Positions 10,901 through 31,600 of a stretch of 64,000 nucleotides of DNA are shown piece after piece; position 1 is the stretch's first letter; each line of letters opens with the position of its first letter. The DNA is taken from assembly GCA_958510825.1 (NCBI GenBank), contig OY294051.1, positions 310,001-374,000 on the forward strand, given 5' to 3'. The translations under genes and the position numbers were made by a program. This DNA is from Brachypterus glaber. Its lineage: Eukaryota > Arthropoda > Insecta > Coleoptera > Kateretidae. The notes beneath the pieces are model-generated. The model had not been told where the DNA came from. It saw only the letters and a list, made by a program, of their open reading frames with translations, and made no database searches.

Positions 10901-12049
10901 TGAATATTTTAATAAAAAAATATAAGGTCCACCCTAGTGTATAATTTGACGTAATTCCAACCTAATTTTTTAGTAAAAGTGGCACTTTTAAAGTGCCAAT
11001 TAATTCTCAAACTTTTTTCCGCAGTTTTTTCAGTAATGAAATTCAATTTTTAGATATTTTTGCAAAAAAAAATCCGAATTTTATTTTTTAACACTAAACT
11101 AAGAAATTGACTCTTTTTATTTGTTTTTTAATTCCTAGTTTAGTGTTAATTATTAGCTATTTTAATTATTTTAGAAGAAATAGAGCGTCCGCTAACTAAA
11201 GAACGCTTTGACGAGCTGATATCGGAAAAAGAAGAAGAGTTGGCGTTGAAGGAAAAACACCGCAGCAAGCCGAAAAGTGCGAAAAAATCCTTATACAGCG
11301 AGAGCAAAGGTTGTTTTTCGCACACCCGGCAAAATTACGCACGGATGTACAAAAAAACGAGAGATGGGATGTCACGTGACAGAGACATTGGGGTGCCAAA
11401 AAAACGGGAAGCAAGTTGGGCATCTTCTTCCTCTTCTTCCCGGGAAGCTGCCGGGAATGTTTCTTTGGAACCAAATAAGGAATCTTTGACTGTGTCTACT
11501 AGAAACAGGGTGAGTATTTTTTTGGGGTTTTTATTTTTTTATGAAGACTACTATTTTTTCATTTTATCTTATTTTTTTAATATTTTTTAATTAAATTCAG
11601 CTAAATGTATTTTTATAAGAATTTAGGTAAGATTTTATACCTGGTCCTGTACAGGACCAGGTCGCTTAGGGAAGCGCGAGCTGACAAATGATGATCGGTT
11701 AGCCATGGGTTGTTTACTCCTTATGTTCTTTACTTTTCATAAACTTTTATAATACAAAAATAGGACGTGTCTAAAATTTGAAAAAAGGGGTCGTGACTAA
11801 AATTTAAAAGCCGATTTTTCAAGGTTTTAATTTAAACTTTGGCTGAATATTAAAAAATATCAGCGGAGCGGAAGGACCTTGGTCGATAGCTCTTGCCCCC
11901 CCCTCAGGTGGGAAGTAAACATTTACTACTACTACTCAGCGTTATAGTATTTTAAATTCATGCTTTTTTAATCAAAAAGCAAATATATATTAAAAAACGT
12001 CATTAAATCCTAACAGTGACAAAAAGAAATGTAAACTACCATATCGTTA

Positions 12050-12083
<34 letters not shown>

Positions 12084-12906
12084 TATTCTGTATCATATTA
12101 CCCTGTTTCAGGTACGTTTGACCCGCCTTTTACTCTCTGAGGCAGCTGAACCCACGAAAACCACCTCTGACAGTCTAGGACTCGAAGAAAATGCTCAAGA
12201 CGCTTGGGAACTCCAAGACCCCGCCGCAGAACGCGCCAAAAACAGCACCACCTGCAAAGTGGGGCTCTTAAAACGCAGACAAAGTTTAGACTACGGTTTT
12301 AGTGAAAATATAGACAATTCTACAAATAAAAGTTCTGAATACGAAGTGTATTCGGGGTATAAATATCACATGTCTCAATATGTATCTTCACCTAGTGCTA
12401 TACCCTCACAATACGCCCCTAAAAATCAAGGGTCGTGTGATTATTTTTTTACAAATCGGTCACCTCTTTATGGGAGAAAAACTAACGAAGAACAGGAAAA
12501 ATATGAAGAAGACCCTGAAAAATTTAATTTTATTAGCTCTAGCATACAAAGGCTTAAAAATGACGATTTATTTTCTACAAACGATGAATTAGATAGCTTG
12601 TATGGTTATTATAACTTAGGATGTTCTTCGAATGATTTCGAAGTAAAAAAAATAGAAAAAATAGAAAATAATTCAAAAGATATTTTGAGTCTACCTCCAG
12701 TTGTAAAAAAGAAAGCAAGATGTAGTGAATGTAATAAAAGATTAAATATAACAAATATATATAACTGTAGATGTGGTAAAATGTTTTGCTCACAACACAG
12801 ATACTCCGAAGTACATCGATGTACTTACGATTACAAAAGTGAGGGTAAGAAAATATTGGAACAGCAAAATCCACTGGTGACTGCTGAAAAGGTGAATAGA
12901 ATATGA
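7926..12906 (+). CDS. ZFAND4: AN1-type zinc finger and ubiquitin-like domain protein (ZFAND4 family)
   Basis: Six exons with matching phases: 7926-8070, 8239-8446, 8928-9213, 9943-10153, 11175-11509 and 12112-12906, giving 659 codons plus stop. Residues 15-90 form a ubiquitin-like fold (IHIQTLMGNTFTMKVSPVDT, then LVSSMRGGPISARR, the family's extended MRGGP signature). A long acidic, Ser/Lys-rich linker follows. The C-terminus (about 600-640) is a complete AN1 zinc finger: CSEC, then CRCGKMFC, SQH and H-x-C spacing. AN1/UBL proteins act in ubiquitin and proteasome-linked protein quality control; the exact role of ZFAND4 is not settled. The exon 4 donor is chosen at A|GTAAAT (10154). A donor at G|GTAATA (about 10064) has the same phase and would shorten the protein by about 30 residues. 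The ATG at 7926 has the context AAAAATGT. AATAAA follows the stop at about 12932. Confidence 0.9.
8545..8925. repeat. Minisatellite in ZFAND4 intron 2
   Basis: Degenerate tandem array built from GGCCAAAATAAAATC, TGCGCAAAATAAAATT and CTCAAAAAAATTG modules, giving a composite unit of about 45-50 bp. It fills most of the 481-bp intron and ends only a few bases before the acceptor at 8927. No coding function. Confidence 0.75.
9500..9870 (+). repeat. Dispersed repeat in ZFAND4 intron 3
   Basis: A segment with GTCATATAGTGTAACACTGT and TTTGTGCCACCAAAAA-TGTTAC recurs in the same order at about 28140-28310. Its right part (ACCACCTAAAAGGTAAAATA) recurs at about 54490. The element class is unknown. Confidence 0.6.
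10209..10532 (+). mobile_element. MITE in ZFAND4 intron 4 (copy 1)
   Basis: Begins with AATAGTTATTTATGGTACTA and GTGGGTAAAGTAAGATATTG and ends with ATAAAGCTGGTAATTGTC. A hairpin (10246-10309) lies near its left end, with arms GAAAATTAACCTGCT and AGCAGGTTAATTTTC. An internally deleted copy in the opposite orientation is at 20705-20884. It starts about 55 bases after the exon 4 donor. Confidence 0.65.
12053..12080. repeat. AT dinucleotide microsatellite
   Basis: About 13 AT units lying 30 bases before the exon 6 acceptor of the zinc-finger gene. It probably varies between individuals and sits in the branch point/polypyrimidine region. Confidence 0.85.
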
Positions 12907-14345
12907 ATTTGATGGAAAAATATAGGTGAACTAATAAAAAAATATATATAAATCAGTGCCTAATTATTATTATATGTTTACTAATGCTGTATGTCGATAA
13001 AAATATAATTTATATTTACACAAATTGTGATTTTTTTTTTTTTTGTAATTTTACCCGAAAAGGCTATTTTTGCTTTTCTGTGCACTGCTAACCAAGAAAC
13101 TCATATCTGCATTTTTATTGCTTTGAGAAAATCGACTTTTATAAGGAACGGCCGCAGTTTCGCAGATATAACAATATTTCTAAGTTAATAAATCTCTCAA
13201 AATTTAATATAAGACTCTTTTTTTCTTAGACTCTTTTTTTCTTAGCATAAGAGTTGAAGTAAGGGGCAAAAATACTAAGAAGTGAAAAAATTGTCAGATC
13301 AAAACCAAATAAACTTAAGGTTTTGAGGGGGTTCCTCAAACCGGGTTATCAGATTGTTTACAACAATATTTAATAAATAAAATTTTGAAATTGCCTCAAA
13401 CATTATTTTTAAGCATTCAAGTTATCCAGGTTGTTTTAAGATATTTGTGATGTAAGTAAACTTTTTAGAAAAAACAATAATTTTAGGGCCAATGTACATT
13501 TAAAAAAAAATAAAATAAACTGTACTTATACAGTTTTCATAGGAGAAAAAAAGTAATAAAATATATCTTACACAATAAATTAATAAATACATTACAGTTT
13601 ATTGTAATAAAAATATAATTAAAATAAAAAACTAAGCATTTTGGCAAATTAATAAAAATACAATTTTCATACCACCCTATATTAAGAAAACCTGATTTTC
13701 GGGCCACACTAATAAGATAGAAAAGGAACAATTTTTTAATTATTTATTACAAAAAGAATTTCGTTGCAATACAGACTTTATTTATGTAAAATAAGATTAA
13801 GTAACTAATTTTAGGTCTAAAGTGGACCTAGTTGTGTGGAGTTGACTCATTTTTGCTACAATTTTTTTAATATATTAAATAAATTTTAAACTTCCCGCAA
13901 AATCGCGCTTTTACTATTGGCCCCCTGGCGGCAACCAATGAAAATGTTGTTGCCTAGCCTGCTCGAAAGAAAATGTTTCTCTTGTTAAAAAGACAAAGAA
14001 TATTTGACAGTGATATTTCGTGTAAAATAAAGCAAACCACAATACAAACAGAAGAAAAAAGTGATATCTAAGTGTTAATATCAGAGAGTACTATGTAAAT
14101 AATAATCCACGGCCGTCTTGGGTACATCTAAAACTTATTAAAAAAGCATGTGAAGTATAGGTATATTTATACACTGAAATATGTTAAAATATCGTGGAAA
14201 TTGTCACTTTTCCTCTACTGTTTTTACTTGGCCGCTGTGATTTTATCGTAATTTTATTTTCTCCAATGTGCAATTGTTTCAATGTTACCAACTTTGTTAG
14301 AAATGTTGTAATTTTTTTAAATTAAATGTGATTGTATTAATTTTT
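12907..14345. other. Spacer between ZFAND4 and PTEN, including the likely PTEN promoter
   Basis: 12907-13850 holds AT-rich 3'UTR and spacer sequence without exons. From about 13890 to 14300 composition rises in G+C, with inverted CCAAT boxes (ATTGG near 13916, CCAAT near 13934) and CGCGC-like CpGs followed by a plausible 5'UTR. I infer the PTEN promoter here; no TATA box or initiator stands out. Confidence 0.35.
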
Positions 14346-22465
<8,120 letters not shown>

Positions 22466-23015
22466 CCTCACTTTTAACGAGTTAACCCCTCACTTTCACC
22501 ACCCCGAGTTTAATTCACTTATGAAGAGTTTCACTCACTTTTGACGAGTTTAACTTACTTTTGACGAGCTTAACTCACTTTTGATGAGTTCTTAACTCAT
22601 TTTTCCCCGATTTTAACTCACTTTTAGTGCGTTTACCTTAAATTTTATTGAGTTTACCCCACGTTTAGATGTTGAGATTAACCCGCACTTAACAAGTAAC
22701 CTTACTTTTAGTGAGTTAACTTTACTTTTGTCGACTTAGCCTCACTAATGTCCAGTTAGCCTTACTTTTAGTGTGGGTTAACCTCACTTTTAGTGAATTA
22801 ACTTCACTTTTAGTGAGTTAATTTTACGTTTGTCGAGTTATCCTTACTTCTAGTAAGTTATATTCACTTTTAGTGAGTTGAAATTACTTTTAGTGAGTTG
22901 AAATTACTTTTAGTGTGAGTTTACCTAATTTTAATCTGTTTAACCTCATTTTTAGCGAGTTAACCTCAACTTTAATTAGTTAATCTCACTTTTAGCGAGT
23001 TAAACTCCTCCAATA
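22466..23015. repeat. Minisatellite (CACTTTTAGTGAGTTAAC unit)
   Basis: About 25-28 degenerate copies of an 18-20 bp unit, CACTTTTAGTGAGTTAAC, starting directly after the PTEN stop. Variation (ACGAG, GATGAG, GTCGAG, GTGAATTAAC) increases to both sides of a more uniform core at about 22770-22930. If PTEN ends at 22465, the array is in its 3'UTR; otherwise it is in an intron. Confidence 0.8.
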
Positions 23016-24272
23016 ACTACACACCTCCTCCTTCCCCCAAATTAATCAAAAATATTTTGCGTAGTTCGTTCTTCAATGTGATAATAGAAAGTAGGTAGGA
23101 TAGGCAGAGTTGCTAGGTCACTAAGGCTACTTATTTTCTTTGCTTTGGTCCAGAGCAATTTTTTCGTAATTTAGCTTAAAGTACACCATATTTATCCAGC
23201 CATTTACAAGGAAACGCAGGCGGACATATGAATATCGGTTTTCTTGGTGAATTTCCTCATACAAAAAAAAAACTATCCATAAACTGAATGTTTTGCATTC
23301 GTAAATTTTGAATCCACACTTTTTGTGTTTATTTTCGACCAATATGTATAAATTTCATTTTCTACGGCACATTTAACTTTCCCTGTTGCACGTTATAATA
23401 AGCCCTGACACGAGTAAACATACCATACTAATCGGTACTTATTTGTACGCCTGCGTTACCTTGAGTTGATGAGTATTCTTAGTGATCCAGTGACCTTAGG
23501 ATATGGTTGCTCCATCTAGCGGCTAGGCATTGCAGTACAGACTGGCAGTTAGATGGAGCGACTCTAAATTAGAAATTATACAGGATGTCTCAAAAGTCTG
23601 TTTAATCTGATAACTCTAGATAAGTATCAACTTTTCAGTTTTAAATAAGCCGCATTAACCCTAAACCACTAAAATTAAGATTAATTTGATAAACACAAAA
23701 TTTTGTTGATTTATATAATTTTACATTGGCTTTTAAATGACGGATTTTTTTTTTACTTTGATTCTAAATCAAAATATTTAAAAATTTTCAGGGTTTTCCA
23801 TTTAAAAATCAAGAGTTGAGGTAATTTCCGGAGAAACCGGACGTGAAACAAAAAAAATAAATCCCCCATTTTATAGCCAATGTAAAATTATAGAAATCAG
23901 CAAAGTTTCGTTTTTATAGAAAGAAATTTAATGTTAAATAAATAAAACTCACCCGGTATTACGTTTTTCTTTGTAAATTTTACAAAATTTACAAAATATG
24001 GACCGCTTTTATTTATTTTTTTATATTGTATTATAATATATTATATATATTATTTTTACTTTTGTGTATATATTTTATTTATAATTTATTCTTTTATTTA
24101 AAGTAAAAGTTTTCCTTGACCGTTTTTTATCAAAATGTTGGCTTGGTTTGTTTAGTGATTATCGTCCCTCTCAATTTATTTCGAAATAAATGCAAAAAGA
24201 TTTATTTTTTCCCTAAAGATTTGAAGACATCTGACTTTTCACAAATATAAACATATCAACAGTGAGTGTGAG
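23016..24272. other. Intergenic repeats, no gene
   Basis: Includes an element running from about 23579 (ACAGGATGTCTCAAAAGTCT) to about 23961 (right terminus AACTCACCCGGTATTA, shared with the element at 15774). The rest is AT-rich spacer. Confidence 0.45.
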
Positions 24273-24438
24273 CAGGGCCGGACAAAACCACCCTGGGCCC
24301 CAAGGAAACTTTATTCCTGGGTCCCCCATTTTCCAAAAGGTCTTCGCCTCTGAAAAAAAAGCTTACCCCCTGGCAGAAAATTTTCGCCGGGCCTTGGAGG
24401 CCCGTCCCCGGGAATCTTCCCCCCTGAGTCCGGCCCTG
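24273..24438. mobile_element. hAT-type MITE with CAGGGCCGGA ends
   Basis: Begins CAGGGCCGGACAAAACCACC and ends GAGTCCGGCCCTG. Flanking octamers AGTGTGAG and GGTTTGAG match at 6 of 8 positions, consistent with an eroded 8-bp duplication. The interior is C-rich. The open frame across it is not a gene. Confidence 0.65.
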
Positions 24439-25494
24439 GGTTTGAGTTTACTGCCCTACTGGAAAAAATGGGTGGAATACAAGGATTTTGTTAAACAATC
24501 GTATGTTAACCTACATTGTGAGATGGCAGTAAGTTGTTAAACTTTTTCTTTAATAACTTTTTAACGTTTTGACTTAAACACAACATGTACAAAATATGTG
24601 GTCTTTAATTTAATTCCTTTAAAAGTTATTAGGTAAAATGTTCTGCAACTTACTGTCATTTCACAATTTGGGTTAACATGTTATTGAAAAACACACTCCA
24701 AAGAGTCTGTAAGGGAATATTTAATTATAATTTTGTTTATAGATATAAAATTTCCATTTTTTCTCAAATTTGAAGTTGATATTTTACTTTTAAAATATCG
24801 GAGAAAAAGAAAGACTTTTGTGACGCCCTGTATTATCTAGGAGACCATGTAATAGTAACCTTCTTTATTATATATTTTTAAACTTTTATTTTTTTACCTT
24901 TAAGGGAAGCGCTTACCCCTTTTTTTCGCCGCTAAAAATAAAAAATTAAATTTTTTGAAAATATATATTTTTTATTTTTAACCAAAAATCAAACAACGCA
25001 AAACTTGTTGCCTGATATTTTTTAACAAATTGAGATCTCAAAAAAATTATATAAATTAAAAAAAATCGGAATAAAAAATTATTTTTTTTAGTATAATATG
25101 ACATTAGTGCCAAATTAAGAAAAACAAAAAACAACGGTTAAGTCAAAATTTTTGACACAAAATTACGCTTCACTTGGTTGCGTATAACCAATCCCTTAAT
25201 TATTAAGAAAAAACAATTGTTCTTATGACGTTATTTTCAAAATGAAAATCTTTGGAATTTAATCTAAACATACTTCATGGGATCTAGTAGAGGATTTACC
25301 CAAATTTCATTTAAATCGGTCCAAAAACATGGTTGATATGGGAGAATTTTTAACACGTGACGTCATTTTTTGATAAGAATCATATCTCCGTTATTTATGG
25401 ACCGATTTGACTGAAATTTTGGACATAGGCTTCTAGAGCTCAAAATAACAAAATAACGGACATAAACTCTTTAAAGATATTTGTTAAGCTAGTA

Positions 25495-25725
25495 GTGAAA
25501 AAATACGAGAAATTTCCCTAAAACGGCGTGTCGCACTTAAAATTTGATGCTCCCTAAGCTGATATATTTAAATTCAAATACAATTATGACAACTGATGGC
25601 TGAAATATAGTTGACCTTCCATCTCGGCTAGTTTATGAACTAATGATTCACAGGGCTTCAAATTTGAAGTGTTAGACGCGATTTACAAGGAAATTTTACT
25701 TATTTTTTACTGTGGACCCAAAAAA
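25495..25725. repeat. Fold-back repeat of the GAGCCGAGATAT family (copy 1)
   Basis: The left arm contains AAAACGGCGTGTCGCACTT and AAATTTGATGCTCC. The right arm contains the complement ending in CAAATTTGAAGTGTTAGACG. Other copies are at about 27035, 27800, 46345 and 59660. Confidence 0.6.
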
Positions 25726-26451
25726 ATGCCGCAAGGTTAGCATTGGTAGGGGATTGGTTATACGCCATCTACACTGAGAAAAATTCGTGTAATTTCACAG
25801 CGATTTTATGTAATTTTAAATGGATTGACTGTAATAAAAATAAATACAAGGTTTACATACAGACTCACAGACAGCAAACTGACACGATATATTTTAATTC
25901 GCACACATCAGGACTGGGTAAAAAAACACCTTTAAAATATGACATGAAAAAAAGATATTTTTCCACCTAGAAAAAGAATTTGTTGCAAAAGAATCCGTTA
26001 ATAAACATTTTATAATCTCACCAGGAGACGTAAGACAATTTTTTAAATATTCAATTTTTTTTTGAAGTTTGTTTTTGGGGTTTTTGGTAAGTATTACTCC
26101 ACCTCCGGTGAACGTTGGACAAAAAAATATTTGTTACATTATTTTCAAGAAGATTGATGTATTAAAGGTTGCTAAAATAGAATATCCAAACCAAAAAGAC
26201 GAAAAAGTCAGAAAAAGGGCCTTTCCGGAAAAAGACACGCGTCCCGGACTTTTCTAAAAAAGTGTAATTTTCTACAGCTTTGCATGACATTCTAGATCCG
26301 AAAATATAAAAAAAGGACCCGTAAAACACTAAAAATTACATTAAATCTCTGTGAAATCCCACAGATTTTTCTCAGTGTAGCGCCGTGACTTGTTACTAAT
26401 AAACCATTTGGGGCAATGTTTACCGCAGGGGAGCTAGTGGACCCCAGGGGC

Positions 26452-26532
26452 GTCGGCTACAGAATTTTGTCCGAATGCGAACTGACCTCTTCGAGCGACC
26501 AACAATCTGACTTATAACGCTACACCACGTGA
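26452..26532 (-). repeat. Decayed tRNA-like SINE head
   Basis: On the minus strand, TGGTGTAGCG (A-box-like) is followed about 45 bases later by GGTCAGTTCGCATTCGGAC (B-box-like), ending in GACGCCC. It is arranged like the copy at 7569-7650, with more mismatches. Confidence 0.4.
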
Positions 26533-27034
26533 TTTATATTTTTGAAGCTTTTCAGGCGAAAAGGGACTTTTAACTGAAAAATGGCTTGATTATAGGCTGA
26601 TAGAGCATTCAATTCTGAACACTTTGGTATGAAAATGTAAGCTTTATCACAAGAGTTGAGAGGGCTATGAGCGTTTAAAGTTTTAACTTGAAACTGTTTA
26701 AAATGCTCAGATCAAGAGTTTTTTAATTTATTTTTGACATAACCATTAAGAAAAAACAAAAAATTTATGGTATATTGATCAAATATAAAATTTCGAACAT
26801 TTTGGTACAATGATGAAAGTTCTATGTCAAACATTGAGAAAGATATTAATCTTTGAAGTAAAAAATTTGAAATTAACTGTTTAAAAAGCTCAGGTCAAGA
26901 GTTTTTTTATTTTTGACAAGACCATTCAGAAAAAACAAATGATCTATTGTGTAACGATAAAATATAAAGTTTAGAACATTTAGTACAAAAATGAAAATTC
27001 TTTGTAAAATAAAAATAGACGAAACTTAATTTTT

Positions 27035-27285
27035 TGTGAGACACATAATAACAAAAAATACGTGAAATTTGCTTTTAATTGATGTCTTACACTTTAAATT
27101 AAATACCCCGTGAGCTGAGATATATGAATTCAAAAATTCAGCTATATACAATTGTGACGTTATAATTTTATGTAGCGGAATTTTTAAATTTAAATATCTT
27201 GCTCCCTTTGAAGTGTGAGACGCCGTTTGAAAGAAAATTTTTCCTATTTTTTTTTAACTGGGCCTCGCAAAAATGATTTAAAATT
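27035..27285. repeat. Fold-back repeat of the GAGCCGAGATAT family (copy 2)
   Basis: GATGTCTTACACTTTAAATT and CCGTGAGCTGAGATATA at the left are answered by CTTTGAAGTGTGAGACGCCG at the right, around a centre with ACAATTGTGACGTTATAATT. Confidence 0.6.
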
Positions 27286-27799
27286 ACAATTAAATAAAGT
27301 GCCATCTCATTTTGAACAGTTCAGAAAATTCTTATTGATTGAGCAAAATACTATAAACATTTTGTTTTTTTTTGTCAAAATTTGGAAAAATTATGAACGC
27401 TTGAAGTTTGGACTAATCACAACCAATAGGCTTGAGAAAATTGGCTTTAAGGTTTTACTTAGAGCTCTTTTCTCAATATTGACACACGTCAAATTTTTAT
27501 TAAAATTAAAATTTACATAATTTTCGTTTTTTTTATGCTCTCCAAGTTATTTTTTTCCATTAAGGTCCCTTGTTGCACGAAATGTCAAAATCATACAACT
27601 AACAGTTATTAAATAGTAAGTAAATGTATTTTGTTTTTGCTAAATTTTTGTTAAAACAAAAAAAAAGAGTTATTGTACATTCATTTATAAAAAAATCACC
27701 ACGAAATATATTTTTTGTTTACCTAATTCAATTGTTTTTTTAAATGCTCTAATACTTATTGCCTGTGGGGTTCTTTTGGTTTGGACTTTTTATTGGTTA

Positions 27800-28690
27800 T
27801 TTTTGTAAAAAATACGTCCATTTTCTTTTAAAACAGTGTCTCGCACTTATAATTTAATGCTCTGTGAGCCGAGATATTAAAATTCAAAAAAATATACATT
27901 TGTTACGTCAGCTGACTTTCCATCTCGGCAAGCAGCCGACGTCATAATTGTATACAGCTGCGTTATAGACGGTGTTTGCAGTCTTATAGCGTATATTAAA
28001 GGAGGGTGATTCTACATCACAAAACATGAAAAACCATAGGAACATAGGTTTGGAAACGAACTCCAAGAGAGTTAAGACCCTTTAAAATAGTACTAAAAAT
28101 GAGGATTTTAATAAATACTAATAATAAAATATGTGTAACACATTTTTGCCCCAAACTTTTTTATGTGTATTTTTTTTTTAAATAAAAAATAAAGATTCCT
28201 TAAGTAAACATACATAAAAAATGTCATATAGTGTAACACTGTAGGACCAACCGTTTAAAAAAAAATGCAATTAAAAGTAAAATTTTGTGCCACCAAAAAA
28301 GTTACTTTTTAAAGGTCTATTACTCCTTTAATATTAAATGTAGGTGTTTTCTTGTAGAATACTTTTTGCTTAGTTTTGAATGAAGAATCGCCATGCAGCA
28401 TTAAAATTTGGGGCTTTTTTTGTTCCCCCTTCAACATGTCCATCTTCGAAGGGCTTCCTTACCTAATTAGGGCTCATTTCCGGACACATGTTCCTTTGTT
28501 AAATTTTCACGTTTTCTAATGTAGAATCATCCCCTTAATATATTCCATAAGACTTCAAATACCGTGTATTTATTAAATATCTCGACTCACAAGGCATAAA
28601 ATTTAAAGTACGAGCCACCGTTTAAAAGAAAAATTCACGTATTTTTTCACTAGGGTCCACAAAAATAACTTAGCCTCGCCATTATTTTAA
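27800..28690. repeat. Long fold-back repeat of the GAGCCGAGATAT family (copy 3)
   Basis: Left arm about 27800-27910 (CAGTGTCTCGCACTTATAAT, CTGTGAGCCGAGATATT), right arm about 28560-28690 (AAATATCTCGACTCACAAGG, ACGAGCCACCGTTTAAAAGA). The interior includes CAGCCGACGTCATAATTG and the repeat shared with 9500-9870. Confidence 0.6.
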
Positions 28691-31600
28691 AAAATGTTGC
28701 CCTTATAAGCTTAGTTTTGTGGGATTATTGGAGATGCGTTATTTTTTGACTCACTGAATCAGATGTCTTAAAAAACTGTATTTGAAAAAATTAAGTAGTT
28801 CGACTCCATATTAGGTTCCAATTTACTAATATATTTTAAATCAACCTAGTAGGCGAGATGACTGTATATCTCACCAGTAGAAATATAGTTTTGACTAAAT
28901 ATAGGTAGTTAGATTTGATTTTACTTAATAGCTAATAACTAACCAACTAGAACGGGTTTTGAAATACTTTTGGTGCTTTTATCTAGCTAATACTCCTATC
29001 TAAAAGTTGCTTCTTTTTAACCAGGGAAACAATAAACTTTGGCTTCCCTAACAGAATTTTTTAGTATCTAAATACTGTGTTTTTGGTATTATTTTGCCAT
29101 TATTGTAACGACTTAGGAACTTTTCTATCTATAATCTTTAAATTTGGCATATTTCTCGATAAGATTTTAAGTAAATCCATGTCTCTAGATAAAAACGTTC
29201 AAAAGTTATTCCAATAATATAAAAAAATACTAGAGATTCTGTATTTAAATACTAATATTTTTTGCTTAACTTTGTGCTTTAATCTGTCTGTGTAGCAGTA
29301 ACAGTACCTAAACTAACTAACCTTAATTTTGATGCATTTTGATAATAATAATAAACATAGATGTCTTAAATCAAACTGGATGTCTAATTCTTTAAATAAA
29401 AGTGTGGCTAGATTCTTTGGCGCCATAGAAGGTTTTAATATGAATTTTATCACGCTTAAAAAATATCACAAATAACTTTGGGTGAAAAAAAGTATGATCC
29501 AAATTTGAAGTATTTTTAAAGCCTTCTCCAGTTATCGTAGTCGAAAATGAATTCCGAAAAACGTAAAAAACCCAACACAAGTTTATCCAAATTTTTTCAC
29601 TAACGTAATAATTTTTTTCCAATTTTTTTTCTGTTATGGTAAGGGGAAATAAAATCAGAGACAGGCTGAAGAAAAAATATTGGTGGAGGGGGTAAGACAC
29701 AAATTTTGCCCACTCATCTAAACTGCGATGAATTAAAAAAGATCTCAGTTTGACAACCCCTGGGAGGGTCCTTTAAAATTTCTCCCTCCAATAAAACTGC
29801 TGACAAGAAAAGCTCCTGGAGAGGAAATTTAAAATGTTTAAAGTTTTGCCAACTGAGCTTAATTTGTCGACTCGAAAAATTATTGAGGGGTTGGCTGCCC
29901 CCCCCCTTAGGCCCTTCCTTAAATAAATGTAATAGATTGTACAAAAAATAAGAATTTAAAAACTTCAAATTAATACATTGGAACCTAATATGTACACCAT
30001 CATTCTAGCTTCATTTTCTGGGTGGCGGGTCCCTCCATTTAGAATCCAGGTTGATTTAATACATCTGTGGTGAAGAGCAATTATTTTAATTTGCAGGAGA
30101 ATCCACGTATCTCTGAGGGAACACACCAAACACGGCTAAGGGGCAACTTGTTGGAAAAACAGAATAATTCCTTTTTTCACACACAAAAACATACAATAGG
30201 GACCTTAAAACATTTCTATGAGAACCATAGTTACAAAAAACAGTGTCACTATGGACCCCAAAAGAATGATTTGAGGTCCCGATAGAACTGGTTTTCGTAA
30301 AAAATATAACCCAAAAAAATCTCTTTTATTTTTTTGGTATATATTTCTTAAAATCTATAACCGTCATAATAAATTGCCATTTTTATATAGTCATTGATAA
30401 AACTTTAAAAATTTTTAAAAATCCTAAAATTATGGATTTCATACAAAGTTGTATGATAGTTATGGAATGGACAAGTTGACAATGACGTATTTTGCAATTT
30501 TTCAATTTATAGATGGTATTGGCTTTAAAGGCCTATATCCCAAATTTCAATCAAATCGGTCCATAAATACCGAGATATAAAGGATTAAATTTATGTGATA
30601 ATTACGTCATATACTACAACTTCCCTTCTTCCTGGTCCAATTTAATTTTAATTTGCGTAAGGCCTTTCCCGGATCACACGGTTTTTACTCTTTTTGAGAT
30701 TTATTGTTTGAAAAATGATGACGTCATATTCCATTAATTTTAAATACGAATATCTCGCGTAAGGAGCTTAGAGCCAAAGTTATAAAAAAAGAACAAATGT
30801 CAGTTTTTAGGGAGTCAACGACCCCATCGCTATAATTATAAAATGCAGATTTAAAATAATAAATAACAATTATAATGTTATTTATTATGTTTTAAATTTT
30901 GCAAGCTATTTTATTTCAGTGACCCCACATGAGGTGAAAGCCAACATTTTCGAAAAACAAATTATTAAATACCACTAAAAGTAGGAGAGAGTGGGGTAAA
31001 TGTGAAAGATGGCACACGCAAACACTAACATTTCCAAAATTATAAAGGGTATTAAATCTAACTCGAAATTTTAATTGTACGAACCGGATTTTCTTGTAAA
31101 AATATTTATCTTCCGGGTTAACCAAATATACAGGGTATCCTTTTTTAAATTACACCCTCCATTTCCTCTTTAAGCGGAGTTCATCTTAGAACATAATTTT
31201 CTGAAATAAATTTTTTAATGGGACACCCTGTATGTTTTTGTACTACTGTACAGAGAAAACAATTCTAAACAAAAGTAAAATACCTACATTATAAAATCAA
31301 AATGTATTTTTTTTTTAAATATCCTTTTTTCAAAGTCCGTAGAAAAAATCTTGCGAATAACTTGAAGATAGTGTTTAACGTTCTCGGCGCGTAGTCAAAC
31401 TCGGACTTTGATTTCGTTTGACAAACTTTCCGCCTCGAGGCTCCAATTTTTTAACTTGTTAATATACAATATGTAATTAGTATATTATATAACTAGTGCA
31501 GGAACAGTAACATTTCAGAGTTTGAAAATTGCAGCTGATACGCAGGCGAAAGCTGCAATCAAACGAGTTTTGAAATGCTACCATTTTTACACGAATTGTT

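Noticed and set aside
12016..12111. In-frame N-terminal extension of the last ZFAND4 exon
   Set aside because: It translates an AT microsatellite and a polypyrimidine tract. The acceptor TGTTTCAG at 12104-12111 with phase 0 to exon 5 explains the exon start.
24262..24540. 92-residue frame
   Set aside because: It runs across the hAT-type MITE at 24273-24438 and stops soon after, with no homology or splice signals.
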